From contig MU405236.1 of the NCBI GenBank assembly GCA_022836615.1, forward strand, positions 264,877 to 328,876: a stretch of 64,000 nucleotides of DNA, written 5' to 3'. A program made the translations under genes and the position numbers. Below are positions 45,868 through 57,088 of the stretch, piece by piece. The DNA comes from Annulohypoxylon bovei var. microspora. Taxonomy: Eukaryota > Ascomycota > Sordariomycetes > Xylariales > Hypoxylaceae. Under the pieces are notes generated by a model. That model saw only the letters and a program-made list of their open reading frames with translations, did not search any database and was not told the origin of the DNA. The stretch's first letter is position 1, and each line of letters opens with the position of its first letter.

Positions 45868-48331
45868 TTCTACTCCTACTTCCTGTCAAAGCCGCTGTAC
45901 CTACCTAAGCGCCTACCTTTGTATGCGTTGGCTGAGAAATTTCAATGACAAGTTCGAGTGATTGGTTATTCATCAATTACAAAAGTAGCAGAGACGATGA
46001 TTCAATCCTACGACTTTTGTCGCGATGGAAACCGTGGGTTTATTAATGCAACTAAGTAGGTACCTACCTACCTCCTACGGTCCTACCTATAGGTATGTAT
46101 GGAGCGTCAGCACGCTTTAAACTTTACCGAGGAACTGGTCTAAGAATAGAGATCAAAGCTGTTCGCGTGGCTTTGGTCTTCGACCACGCATCAGCTGACC
46201 TTGTACCCCCCTCCACCTTATATAAATGGTAGTTACATAATGATCACGATGGTAGAGTGAGAAATGGGCGCGGGGAGATTTTGGACCAGGTGGCGGGTAA
46301 GGTGTGATAGCTAATAAATTACAATGATGACGATAGATCCCGTGATGAAATCATCCGGAATGATGCGGATTTTGCTTAGGACTGAATACCTACAACCTAA
46401 ATATGTAGGTAGCAGGTAGGCAGTCGAGTTTCTTTGATGGCTCAATGTTCTTTCTTTTTCGAATTAAAGTTGAGAGGTTCTCGGAAATGTTTCAAAGAAC
46501 CGATGACGTAGCACTATGATAGGATTCACATGAATGCATCGACATCATTTGGTATCATCATATGCTTCCCTCTGCCCCTTTCTGCCGTTCATATTATTCA
46601 TAAGATAAGGGTCAGCTCCGACTGACAATTACAGATTCCAGCTCATCTCAGCTCAACAGAACAACACAACAAGTCGCTCGAATACCCCACCCAAGCATTT
46701 CTCTAGACTGGGTATAGTGAGGGGCCTAGCTGATTGCGCTTGTGTATGCAGTACCTACTAGGTAGCTGGGTATTAGTGGCAGTATGGATGTAATTGTTCA
46801 CATAATGGGAACTGCCAGTGGTCGGTTCAATGTTGCGTTCCCTGCCTTATCACTCTTGTACCTCATTACCTACTAATTACATACATGTTAGTAGGTAGGT
46901 CAATAGTTAATAAGCCTGAAGATATGTATCTCATTGTATTGTACAATACCTACGTACCTACCTACATACGCTTGACATCAATTACCAGATACCTTAGTAG
47001 GTATGTATAATAAAATGCAACGTAAAGGGTAGCCAAGCCAGTCGATGTATTAGGTATTGTCCTCTAGGAATGTCGTTCCGGCTGTAGGCTGTATGTACCT
47101 AGGCTTTAGGTGAGCTGGTGAGTTGTCTTTGGACAAGTCTAACACTTATGCAGTTCTATATAACTCAACCAAACAAAGACTTGTTCGTGCTCTATGCGTT
47201 ACATACTAGGTAGGTACTAGTATATATACCTAGGCTGTTACATATACATGATAGGTAGGTAATATGTATGCTGGTAGGTAGAATGTAGGTATGATGTTAG
47301 AGCATGGAGGATGAGAAGTTATGTAAGTAGGTCAGGTACACGAGCGGTAATACGTAGATATATCCACTTCGGCCATGTTCCTTGCCTTTGGGGTTCTAAA
47401 ACGTCGATCCACATGTGCCTATCGCGCCTATCTACAGGTCAGAAACTTGCCAGATTAGTGACTTAGTGACCTACACGTAGAACCTTGGAACCTTACCCCT
47501 GTCAGGTCATTAGTCCCCAGCCAGTCTAGAGGTATCTCCCCCTCCTTCCCCCGTTTCTAATACAATACCTAGGTACCGTAGTCAATAGTCAATAGTGTTG
47601 TATTGTTAAGCCGTTGTACCTTCGCGTACCGCATCTGCCCCGCCTTTCCATCTGGACTTGCTGGAAGCCCCCGATAGGACCTGCCTCGCTCCGAACGAGT
47701 CATACATCGTATCCTTGGTTCCCTAACCTCTTTCCCTCTCAGTCTTTCAACTAATCCATCTTCTCTCCTTAAACAACTCGAGCAACGTACTAAACAACAA
47801 AGCGAAAAAGTAAACCAAATAAACCACCATAGATTCGATACCCTCTCTGTGAATACTATACCTACCATACAGCAGTGCTGGCATAATCAACCTCTCCTCG
47901 ACCACCACTTCTACCACCACTACCACCACCACCACCACCATCCATGACAACCCCTACGAGATCGTAATAATAACTTCGCCGTTTCCATTCGGCTGCCCGC
48001 GTCTTCCTACGTCGTCCTCTCCTTTGTGCCCCCCCTCTTAATCCTACCTAGGATACCTAGGTTGCCTCGGCTTTCCGTCTCCCAACCGTCGATCGCGTAC
48101 AACGCGCTTGCGTGTCTTCGTCCCCCCGATTCTTCCATCGAATCAACTCGACCCGATAATTAGAACCTGACAATCACCTTATCTGCGATCTTCTCTGACC
48201 ATTCCCCTCTTCCTCTTCCCGTATCTATTGCGATAAGCCTCTGCGACCTTTCCGTTGCGAGTTGAGCTCATCCCTGAGCTCCTCCGCTGGCGAGCAGGAA
48301 ACTGCCCCAGCTCCCCTGCTAGCACCACCCT
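45868..48331. other. intergenic region
   Basis: 2.46 kb with no supportable gene. It is dense in GGTA/TACC elements (46056-46080, 46400-46420, 46885-46910, 46950-46970, 47206-47285). From about 47500 it becomes CT- and CCA-rich, which fits a long 5' leader of the WD40-like gene; a CCA/CTA run lies at 47898-47942. Small minus-strand frames across that run are low complexity. Confidence 0.45.
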
Positions 48332-51300
48332 ATGCCCGGTTCGTCCACCCGCGAAACTTCCCCGAACTCGTCCTCCTCCGCGGGGAGGAAGAGTCGTAGT
48401 AAACGAAAACAGAAGCTTACCGGAAGTGATGCGCCAGGTTCAAAGAAGAAGGACAAGAATGTCAAAGAAAGCGGCGGGGTTGTCGCGGCGGTGACAAGAC
48501 ACGGAGCTAAGTTTACGTACGCCTGCCACCTACCGAACACGTCCCCGGCATCTAGTAATTATCGAGGAGTCTACACATTGCCGGATGCCCGCGTTCTAGT
48601 AGATAGGAGTGACGTTAACGTAGAATAATAGTGACAGTATCGTCAAAGATGCCTCTCCGCCCTTCGACTCCCCCCTGGGCCAGTCTCCCGAGCTGAAACC
48701 CGCCACTCCCGCGTCGATCCCCACGAACGGTAACGTGGCAGCCTCTCCGCTGCTCGACGCAGTCTCGACGACGTCGGTGTCGGCTAGCACGGCGCCGAGC
48801 GCCACCGAATGGGCGAGGGCCATGGGACCCTTCGCAGGCTCGCCCTCGAACTTGATAAGCATCATGGGCGACTCCCCGCCGACCCAACCCTCCTCTTACG
48901 AGGACCAGCGGGCGCTGCCGTACGCTTGGAGCGCGCAGCAGCGGCAGCACTTTGCGAGCAACAACGCTTATTCGGCTTCCCCTCCGAACAGCATCAGGCG
49001 GCCTCTGAGCTTCCAGCTGGAGTCGCACTACCCTACGAACGATGTTCGCTCTCAGGCGTCGTCGCCTCCCGGGGTGCGGAGAAGCTCGATGCATTCTCCA
49101 TTTCCCGCCCCTCGGATCGGGTCTCACCCGCCGCTGCCTCACCAGCCCCAAGCCCACTTCTACGGAGCTCCGGACATCGACTTCGACCTGAACGCCAAGG
49201 CTGGCCTGAAGCCGGGCGAGAGGGGTTTCTACTTCGGCTTCGACACCCTCCCGACCTCGGACGGAGTTCACGTGCCGGGGGGTGACAACGTCGTCCTCGC
49301 GGGCTACGAAGGCGGCATCGATCTCTACACCGTCGCGAAGCATGCCGTAGAGCCGCTCGCCAGCTTGAAAGGGCTGCGAGGTGGCGTCTACAACGCGAAG
49401 ATCCTCCCCTGGAACGACCCTGAAGACCCGCACGGCATCTTTCCCCTGATCGCCGTCGTCATCCACGGGCCGGTGGTGCCTCCGAGCGCCCCCGAGATAA
49501 CCGTCGACCCGCGTTCCGACGGGTCTCCGAGCCCTAGATTGGAGGGCATCCACACGCCTCAGTCGGACGGTAACCAGCGGCAGGTCGGCGTCGGAAAGAC
49601 GCTACCGGTAGTCGACGCCTACCAGACCACGGTCGAGGTGTATTCTCTGACGACGAACAGGCTGGTCGACGTGCTTCTGCAAGCGCCGAAGGCCCCTATC
49701 AAGACTTCGGTGTCAAATCCCATCTTCCGAAGCCCCCCGCCAGCCGGCGCCTTCCAGATCCGCGCCGACGCCGGGAGCATCGTGGTGTCTTCGGGGGCCA
49801 CCGGCGAGTGCTGGATCTACCGACAGGCAGAATTCGAACAGGAGCCCGGGTACCAGTTCTGCTGCGTAGGCAAGCTGTGGACAAGCCTGAACGGCGACTC
49901 GACGCCCGAGCAGGAAAGGAGCCCGGGCCAGCTTCCTACCGGCAAGCGTCCGCAGATGCCCATCATATCGCTCAGCGGCAGATGGCTGGCGTACTGCCCG
50001 CCGGCGCCGTCGCCCCAGATGTCGCTCAACCCGTCCATCCCGGTGCCTCTGGAAGGCAAGGTCCCCGGCCTGACAACGCTCGCCCCCCCCATCTTGCCAA
50101 ACGAGAGCTCCGACGTCGATCAGCCCATGCCCGACGGCGTGGTGAACCGCATCATGAGAGAAACCACGCAGGATTTCCTGCAAGGAGCTCGGTGGGTCGG
50201 GAAGCAGTCGGCTCAGCTCTGGAAGAACTACTGGTCTAAGCCCGGCCAACAAGCACAGCCCCGGCAGCCTCAGATGGGCTCTCCGCCGTGGGGCGGGGGA
50301 TATCCGGGGAGGTCGGACGCCGCCCAGTTCCCCCCGACCTACGGGATACCGGGCCAGGCGGTGACAAAGGAGCCGGGTCTCGTGTCGATCTTGGACCTGC
50401 AGAGCCTGACGAACTCGACCACGATCCACCACGTCACCACGTTCAAGGCGCCGCTCGGCTGCAGCTTCCTGTCCTTCTCCCCGACCGGGCTGTCCCTCTT
50501 CACCGCGAGCAGCAAAGGCGACGTCCAGACGGTGTGGGATCTGATGCGCATCCAATACACGAAGTCCTCCGCCTTGCAAAATTCGCAGCCGAACAGCGGC
50601 CACGCGACGCGGGTGAGGCAGGTCGCGCAGTTCTCGCGGATGACCGTCGCCCGGATAGTCGACGTCTCGTGGGCGAAGCCGAACGGAGAGCGAGCCGCGA
50701 TGGTGACCGAGAGGGGTACCGTGCACCTGCTGGACATGCCGTCGAGCGCGTACACGTGGCCCCCTCCCCGCCGCCGCGTGAGGGTCGAGGACGGGTCGCC
50801 TAAGGGTTCCGAAAGCGCGCACTCGGCGGTCTCGCTGGCGTCGAACGCCATCAGCTCCGCCTACGGCGCTACCCGGACGCTGACCTCTCGTCACCAGCGC
50901 AGCATCTCGAACTCGCAAGCCGCGTCTACTATAATGGATCGTGCCGGTTACGGAGGCAAGGTGCTCGCCGCGGGAATTAGTCACTCTCTGGGCAACGCCG
51001 GGACGGCCATCAACCAGCTGCGCCACACCGGCGAGAACCGCGTCAGCCTCCCGCCGGGGAGTATGACGCCCGGGCCGTTCTGCGCGGCGTGGATCACCGG
51101 CAAGAAATACCACACCCTGTTCGTGCTGGGAGACGGCCTCGTGAGGACTTTCCCGGGCAAGAGTCGAAGGCCGACGATCGGAAAAGACAAGGCTCGCTTC
51201 CATCACACCAACAGGTATAGGGACTTCAAGCTGAGGAGCCTCCCGGACGACCTGATCGCGCCGTCTATCAAGCAGATCATCGATCCCATCGAAGACCTCG

Positions 51301-51845
51301 ACCTCGCCGGCCAAGATCACGACGGCGGCAACACCCTGGTCTTCAATCCTCGACCCCAGCCTACCGATTCCGACTACAGCCCGGAGGCTTCTATCCCGCA
51401 AGCCGAGATAGAGTCTAGCGCGCCCTACCAGCCGTTCCACACCGACAGAAGGGTGGGCCTATACGTATACGGGGACGATATGTCAACCTCCGTATCTCAC
51501 CTCCTGGCCGCCGCGGCGTCGGAAGACAGATCGAGACGCGCCGGACGTCGCCACGCCCCGGCCTCTCCGGAGAAGCCCTGGGCGTTCGGGCAAGCCGTGA
51601 GCGGGATCATCGTGAATGCGGGACTCGCGAACTTCATCGACGAGGACATCAGCAGCAGCATCGACGACCACCGAGCCTTGCCAGCGTCGGCTATGGAACG
51701 AGTGCTGCAGGTCGGCGAGCACGACGAGCAGATCGTCGTCACCACCAGGCGGCGCAGGGGCGGAAACAGATCCGTAGACGCCGAGGAGGACGGATTCTTC
51801 GAGGACGACTGCGAGGTGCTTGATTTTGCGGACCAGAGAGTTTGA
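48332..51845 (+). CDS. large WD40/BCAS3-like beta-propeller protein
   Basis: Two inferred exons: 48332-48516 and 48632-51845 (1132 aa). The first 60 residues are Ser/Lys-rich and disordered. A Pro/Ser-rich region follows, up to about residue 240. A propeller-like part then begins (RGFYFGFDTLPTSDGVHVPG, VVLAGYEGGIDLYTVAKHAV) and continues with IVVSSGATGECWIYRQ. The best repeat is VSILDLQSLTNSTTIHHVTT followed by FLSFSPTGLSLFTASSKGDV and QTVWDLMRIQY. That pattern recalls BCAS3 and Atg18-related propellers, which act in autophagy at the phagophore or in vesicle traffic; this link is by resemblance only. A basic PPPRRRVRVEDG follows, and the C-terminus is acidic. The GTACGC donor at 48517 is the only one in phase with the acceptor at 48631. 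Gene is GC-rich, so long antisense frames occur. Confidence 0.65.
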
Positions 51846-52412
51846 GACGAGCGCCGGATTTTCGAGCCGGCCCTGGGCTGCTGGAACGGGCTTCTCGGTT
51901 CAACACGGAGTTGGATGCTCAGACTGCGCAGACGTCAGCAAGAGGCCGCGAGCAGGGCTCTCTTGCGACTAGACATCCTATCGGACCCTCGCTTGATCAG
52001 GTTTGGGATTTTGGATGATACGGAACGGTAGGAACTGGAGTTATTGCATAAACCACGCTGCATTATCGAGACACGAGAGATGTAGAGTCCCCGTCGTCCG
52101 TAGGAGTTGAACACAACTCAATTAGATACATCAAGTCACCTTGGCATCCTCGCTTCTTGAACGTAGGTAATCGCGATTATATATATGGTCATTTCTTGGT
52201 ATTAGGATCTTGATTCTTTCTATCTCAACGTAGCGGTGAAAATTGGGCTTTCTCATTCAGCGCAGCGCTCGTAACAGCATTGTAGCTCGCAGTTCCGGGG
52301 ATCCCCGCGAGCAGTCCAAGTCCCCTGCCCTGCCCTCGCCCAATTCCTGTCCGCGACCGCCCACGCACGCCCCGAACCGCACGACCCTCCCGATCTCGAA
52401 ACGCGCAAAAGT
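51846..52412. other. convergent 3' spacer
   Basis: 567 bp between the stops of the WD40-like gene and DPM2. I see no gene in it. An AT-rich stretch at 52170-52190 could hold polyadenylation signals. Confidence 0.4.
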
Positions 52413-52922
52413 CTACGCCTTCTTCTTAGCGGCGGCGGCCTTGGCCTTGGCAGCCTTCTTTCGGTTGCTGCGGATCATGACGACGCTGAGGAAGGAGCCG
52501 ACAACAGCAGATCCGAGGAGGATCAGGATCACGGGAATGCGGATAGCCCAGACGCGAGGGGGGAAGAAGGCATGTAGCGGGTGGTCGGAGTCGACGAACG
52601 GCTGTTTAGATGTTAGACCGGTCCGGTGTATTCAGGGGAGGGAATGGGGTAGAATAGGAGAAAGGACAGGATAGGAGAGGATAGGAGGGGATATGATAGG
52701 ATAGAATAAGATAGGGAAGGCGAGGGGAGGGTAAGTACCATAGCCAGCGTCCAGATGGAGTAGTAGAGAAAGACGACGGAAGCAGCCACAAGCATGGCGA
52801 GGCCGACTAGAGTGCCGAGCTGTGAGTAGGTGTTAGATAATAGTAGGTAGTTATTATATACTATGCACATAAGGAACTAGGTGACCTAGAGCGCAAAGCT
52901 GGGTGAAGGATGGGCGTACCAT
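52413..52922 (-). CDS. DPM2: DPM2, regulatory subunit of dolichol-phosphate mannose synthase
   Basis: Three inferred exons: 52922-52920 (just the ATG), 52819-52739 and 52601-52413 (90 aa). The protein has the two membrane helices of Dpm2: LVGLAMLVAASVVFLYYSIW, and IPVILILLGSAVVGSFLSVV. The conserved link between them is LAM-PFVDSDHPLHAFFPPRVW. The C-terminus is a Lys/Ala-rich tail (KKAAKAKAAAAKKKA). Dpm2 holds the catalytic subunit Dpm1 in the ER membrane with Dpm3, to make dolichol-phosphate mannose for N-glycans, O-mannosylation and GPI anchors. Exon 1 being a lone start codon follows from the GTACGC donor directly after ATG and the phase-0 join to LGTLVGLAM. The intron between exons 2 and 3 is a GATA-rich low-complexity stretch of 137 nt. 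It is divergent from CWC22. Confidence 0.85.
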
Positions 52923-53463
52923 TGTCGATTAAGAAGTAGTAAATGGGTAATTGTTGGTTTTTATAAGGAACGTGTTGAGCGAATGGGCGGCTGATAAGGT
53001 TTCGTCGAAAAGGTTGCGTCCACTTCGTGAACTTCTGTTACTCGGTGAGGTGGATGACCTGGCTAGAAATCTCGAGGTGTCCATCAGACGAGACGCGACA
53101 CGACTGAATAATTCTAAGTTAAAGTTGCAGCGTGGCTAGTAGCTAATTGACTGTGGCTTGAGTTAGCTGCCTGCAGGGGTATTAAGTTGGCAACGCGCCA
53201 ATCATTTCTCGGTAAGATGCCCCACTGTACCGGGATACAGGCCAGCCTCGCCAAAAGTTTCGTCACGGTAGGTCACGATCACTTTTCGCCTTGCCTAATC
53301 AAACTTTTTATCACCATCACCTTTTTTCCTCTTGAAACCCAATTCTGCCAACGAATCGGAAACCGGAAACCATAAGTCTACTTAGTGATCACAGATCGAT
53401 TATTCGGATTAGCACCTTGCGGCGCTAGAGCACAGAGTCTTCAGACAGTGCCAGCCAGCAACC
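52923..53463. promoter_or_regulatory. divergent promoter DPM2 / CWC22
   Basis: 541 bp separate the two start codons. There are no clear named elements. An AT-rich, TTTTTT-containing stretch (about 53300-53345) lies near the CWC22 side. Short frames here have no family match. Confidence 0.45.
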
Positions 53464-56094
53464 ATGGCGGAGGTCGAGACGCGCCACCTAGGCGAACGAT
53501 CGCCTAACGAGGTTTCCATCCCTCGCTCTCCGCGCCGCGACAACGATCGCGGCCGACGAGACGGCGGCGACAAATACAGACCCGCACGCGACCGCGGTCG
53601 TCGCTCACCACCTCCCCGGCAACGATCACCGCCTCGCCAGCGCACGCCGCCGAAGATGCCTACCGAGGAGGAGAAGCAGGCAGCCGCGAAGGCCGAGTAC
53701 GAGAAGCTTCTGACTATGCGATCGGGAGGAACGTACATCCCGCCCGCGCGCCTGCGGGCGCTGCAGGCCCAGATCACGGACAAGACGAGCAAGGAGTACC
53801 AGCGCATGGCCTGGGAGGCGCTGAAGAAGAGCATCAACGGTCTCATCAACAAGGTCAACGTCTCGAATATCAAGCACATCGTGCCCGAGCTGTTCCAAGA
53901 AAATCTGGTCAGAGGCCGAGGGCTGTTCTGCAGGAGCATCATGAAGGCGCAGGCCGCCAGCTTGCCGTTCACGCCGGTCCTGGCGGCCATGGCGGCCATC
54001 GTCAACACGAAGCTGCCGCAGGTCGGCGAGCTGCTGGTCAAGAGGCTGGTCACGCAGTTCAGGAAGGCGTTCAAGCGGAACGACAAGGCGGTGTGCCTAT
54101 CGTCGACGACGTTCATCGCCCACCTGGTAAACCAGCAGGTAGTTCACGAGATGGTGGCCGCCCAGATCCTGATCCTCCTGCTGCAGAAGCCGACGGACGA
54201 CAGCGTGGAGATCGCGGTGGGCCTGACGAAGGAGGTCGGACAGCACCTCGAAGAGATGAACCCGGCGATCGCCAACATCGTCTTCGACCAGTTCAGGAAC
54301 ATCCTGCACGAGGCAGACATAGACAAGCGGGTGCAGTTCATGATCGAGGTCCTGTTCCAGGTGCGGAAAGACAAGTTCAAGGACAACCCCACGATCAAGG
54401 AGGAGCTGGACCTGATCGAGGAGGAGGACCAGATCACGCACCGAGTCGAGCTAAACGCCGACCCGGACGTGCAAGACGGGCTCAACATCTTCAAGTTCGA
54501 CCCGGAGTGGGAGGATAACGAGGCGGCGTACAAGAGATTAAGAGCCGAGATCCTAGGAGAAGGCAGCGAGGACGAGGACGAGGACGAGGACGAGAGCTCC
54601 GACGAAGAGGAAGAGCAGAAGGCCGTAGAGATCAAGGACCAGACCAACACCGACCTGGTGAACCTCCGCAAGACCATCTACCTGACCATCATGAGCAGCA
54701 TGGATCCCGAAGAGTGCGTCCACAAGCTCATGAAGGTCAACCTGCCCGCCGGACAAGAGCCGGAGCTACCCTCCATGGTGGTCGAGTGCTGCAGCCAGGA
54801 GAAGACCTACTCTAAGTTCTTCGGCCTGATCGGAGAGAGGTTCTCGAAGATCAACAGGGTCTGGTGCGACCTCTTCACGCAGAGCTTCGAAAAATATTAC
54901 GAGACGATCCACCGATACGAGACCAACCGGCTGCGAAACATCGCCAGATTCTTCGGCCACATGTTCGGATCGGAAGCCATCGGCTGGCACGCGCTCTCCA
55001 TCATCCACCTCAACGAAGAGGAGACGACCTCCGCCAGCCGAATCTTCATCAAGATCCTATTCCAGGAAATCTCCGAAGAGCTCGGCATGGCGAAGCTGCG
55101 GGCCCGGATGCGAGACGAGACGCTGCAGGAAAGCTTCACGGGGCTCTTCCCACGCGACAACGCCCGCAACGTGCGATTCTCCATCAACTACTTTACCAGC
55201 ATCGGCATGGGCGCCCTGACGGAGGAGATGAGAGAGTACCTGGCGAACATGCCGAAGCCAGCCCTGCCCGCACCGGCCGCCGCCGAGGACGACTCCGACT
55301 CAGACTCGGTGTCTAGCTACTCGTCGTACACCGGCTCCTCCTACTCGTCCCGCTCCAGATCTAGGTCTCGCACACCTCCGCGAAGAGCCCTCGACAGGGG
55401 TCGCCCGGCGTCGCGAACACCGCCGCGACGAGGCCGATCGCCGTCGTACAGCAGGAGCAGGAGCCCGTCGCGCGCCCGCTCGCACTCTTACAGCCCGTCT
55501 CGGAGCCCTCCGCCGCGAAGAACTAGCAAGCGGTACTCCGCCTCCCCCGGTCCCCCCCACGGCCGCCGGAGCTCCGACTATTCGCGCTACCGATCGGTGA
55601 CTCCACAACCCGCACGAGGAGGAGACGCTAGGCCGCGTTCGTACAGCCGCGGTCGAGGCTCCAGCCGATCCCGCTCGTACACGTCGTCGCGAAGCCGCAG
55701 CCCGCCGCCTCGCAGAACCGCCGCCAAAGCCTCCGCAAGCCGCAGCCCGCCTCCGCGCAGGGCGCCGACAGCGAGACGAGATTCGTATTCGGCTAGCCCA
55801 CCTCCCCGCCGACAGCGCCGCGGCTCAAGCTACTCCCGCACCCGATCTCCGCCCGCGCAGCGGGGCCGTCCTTCGCAGAAGCCACCCTCCCCGCTACCCG
55901 TAAGGCGACGCAGGAACACGAGCTCCGTCAGCAGCGCGCCTCGCAAGAGACCTCGGTACGACAGCCGATCCCCTAGCCCGGTCGACGCGAAGAGGAGGCG
56001 GTACAGCCATAGCTCGAGCCGGAGCAGGTCGAGGTCGGGATCGCCGCCGCGCGCCAGAAGGGATGCCAAAGACAGAGGCCGAGATAGGGATTAG
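53464..56094 (+). CDS. CWC22: Cwc22 pre-mRNA splicing factor
   Basis: A single exon of 876 aa, with ATG in a perfect ACCATGG context. The N-terminus is basic and RS-like (about residues 20-65). The MIF4G domain starts near residue 110 (EYQRMAWEALKKSINGLINK, then VSNIKHIVPELFQENLVRGR). An acidic linker (GSEDEDEDEDESSDEEEEQ) follows. The MA3 domain starts near residue 397 (NLRKTIYLTIMSSMDPEECV, ... HRYETNRLRNIARFFGHMFG). From about residue 610 the protein is a long RS/PPRR-rich tail. Cwc22 is a spliceosome component of the Prp19-associated group. It is needed for the Prp2-driven activation step, and in animals it brings eIF4A3 to the exon junction complex. The RS tail is much longer than in yeast, as in other filamentous fungi and animals. 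Confidence 0.95.
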   Translation: MAEVETRHLGERSPNEVSIPRSPRRDNDRGRRDGGDKYRPARDRGRRSPPPRQRSPPRQRTPPKMPTEEEKQAAAKAEYEKLLTMRSGGTYIPPARLRALQAQITDKTSKEYQRMAWEALKKSINGLINKVNVSNIKHIVPELFQENLVRGRGLFCRSIMKAQAASLPFTPVLAAMAAIVNTKLPQVGELLVKRLVTQFRKAFKRNDKAVCLSSTTFIAHLVNQQVVHEMVAAQILILLLQKPTDDSVEIAVGLTKEVGQHLEEMNPAIANIVFDQFRNILHEADIDKRVQFMIEVLFQVRKDKFKDNPTIKEELDLIEEEDQITHRVELNADPDVQDGLNIFKFDPEWEDNEAAYKRLRAEILGEGSEDEDEDEDESSDEEEEQKAVEIKDQTNTDLVNLRKTIYLTIMSSMDPEECVHKLMKVNLPAGQEPELPSMVVECCSQEKTYSKFFGLIGERFSKINRVWCDLFTQSFEKYYETIHRYETNRLRNIARFFGHMFGSEAIGWHALSIIHLNEEETTSASRIFIKILFQEISEELGMAKLRARMRDETLQESFTGLFPRDNARNVRFSINYFTSIGMGALTEEMREYLANMPKPALPAPAAAEDDSDSDSVSSYSSYTGSSYSSRSRSRSRTPPRRALDRGRPASRTPPRRGRSPSYSRSRSPSRARSHSYSPSRSPPPRRTSKRYSASPGPPHGRRSSDYSRYRSVTPQPARGGDARPRSYSRGRGSSRSRSYTSSRSRSPPPRRTAAKASASRSPPPRRAPTARRDSYSASPPPRRQRRGSSYSRTRSPPAQRGRPSQKPPSPLPVRRRRNTSSVSSAPRKRPRYDSRSPSPVDAKRRRYSHSSSRSRSRSGSPPRARRDAKDRGRDRD

Positions 56095-57088
56095 GAGCCT
56101 TATCCGCCTATACAAAGCGAGAGGGACGGAAGCGTGCGGGACGGGATGGGGTGTATATCTAGGTCGGGGAGTTACAAATCTAAGGGGCAGCGAAGAGAGT
56201 CTCATTCTAGGGAGAGGGCTCAATCCAGACAGAGCAAGAGCTTCTCCCGAAGCCCGTCCCGCGGAAGGAAGAGAAGACGGACCTCCTCCCGCAGCCTTTC
56301 TCCCAATTCTAGAAGTTCGGGTCTACTACGTCGGTCGGAGTTGACAGAGCCTGTCGAGATGATAGAAGAGGTCAGAGAGAATTATTGACAAAGGGAGTCG
56401 AGACCCGACGAGTCGGTTACCTAGGTTGTCATCCCAGTGCTTTATTCCAACGTCTCTTCAGATTAGCTGCATTTGAAACGGGACAAGGCGTTGCTGGCTG
56501 ACTAGGGTTAGCCGTATGTATAATATGCCACAGACTGAAGCTGGCATGCTAGTAGATAATAAGCTACGAATCGGACGAGTTTCTACCATGTTTTTCGAGG
56601 TGTTTTCGTATACCTTGGGTAAGTAGGTACCCAGGTGTGCAATGTAACGTGCTCCAAGGGTATTAATATGACCATAAGAGCATATTAGCTTAGTTACAAT
56701 ATAACTAAACGACATTTAAGTCGATAGCTACCAACTTGATGTAAGATCTCTTGACTTTGGTTCTTGGTTTCTAGTACTGATCTCTCCGTACCTAGTACTT
56801 CCAGAGCTTAGCTAACCTACATGTCGAGTACAATACGAATACGGTAATTAGCTGCGACTCTTCTATGCAAAGGAATTGATCCCCGATGCACCGCACTGAA
56901 CCCCTCCTCCTCATTTGGCAGGCTGCCGAGTAGGCCGGCTGCGCCGCACCCGGGTCATCATACCTACCTACATATAATGGATGTAAATAACAAACCAATA
57001 ACTCGCAAAAGTAAATTCATTTTTGTTCAAGATCACCCAGACTAGGGGCAAATTTACGACCTAGCCCATTCGTAAACCGCAAGTTATA
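56095..57088. other. intergenic region
   Basis: The first 300 bp after the CWC22 stop are still RS-like in another frame (56134-56388), which suggests 3' UTR or a recently lost extension of the RS tail. After that I see no gene. Confidence 0.45.

Noticed and set aside
48615..49553. 312-codon minus-strand open frame
   Set aside because: It is antisense to the same WD40-like gene, with biased composition and no family similarity.
49713..51440. 575-codon open frame on the minus strand
   Set aside because: It lies wholly antisense to the WD40-like gene, is Arg/Gly/Val-rich and looks like a GC-codon shadow. The plus-strand frame has coherent protein character.
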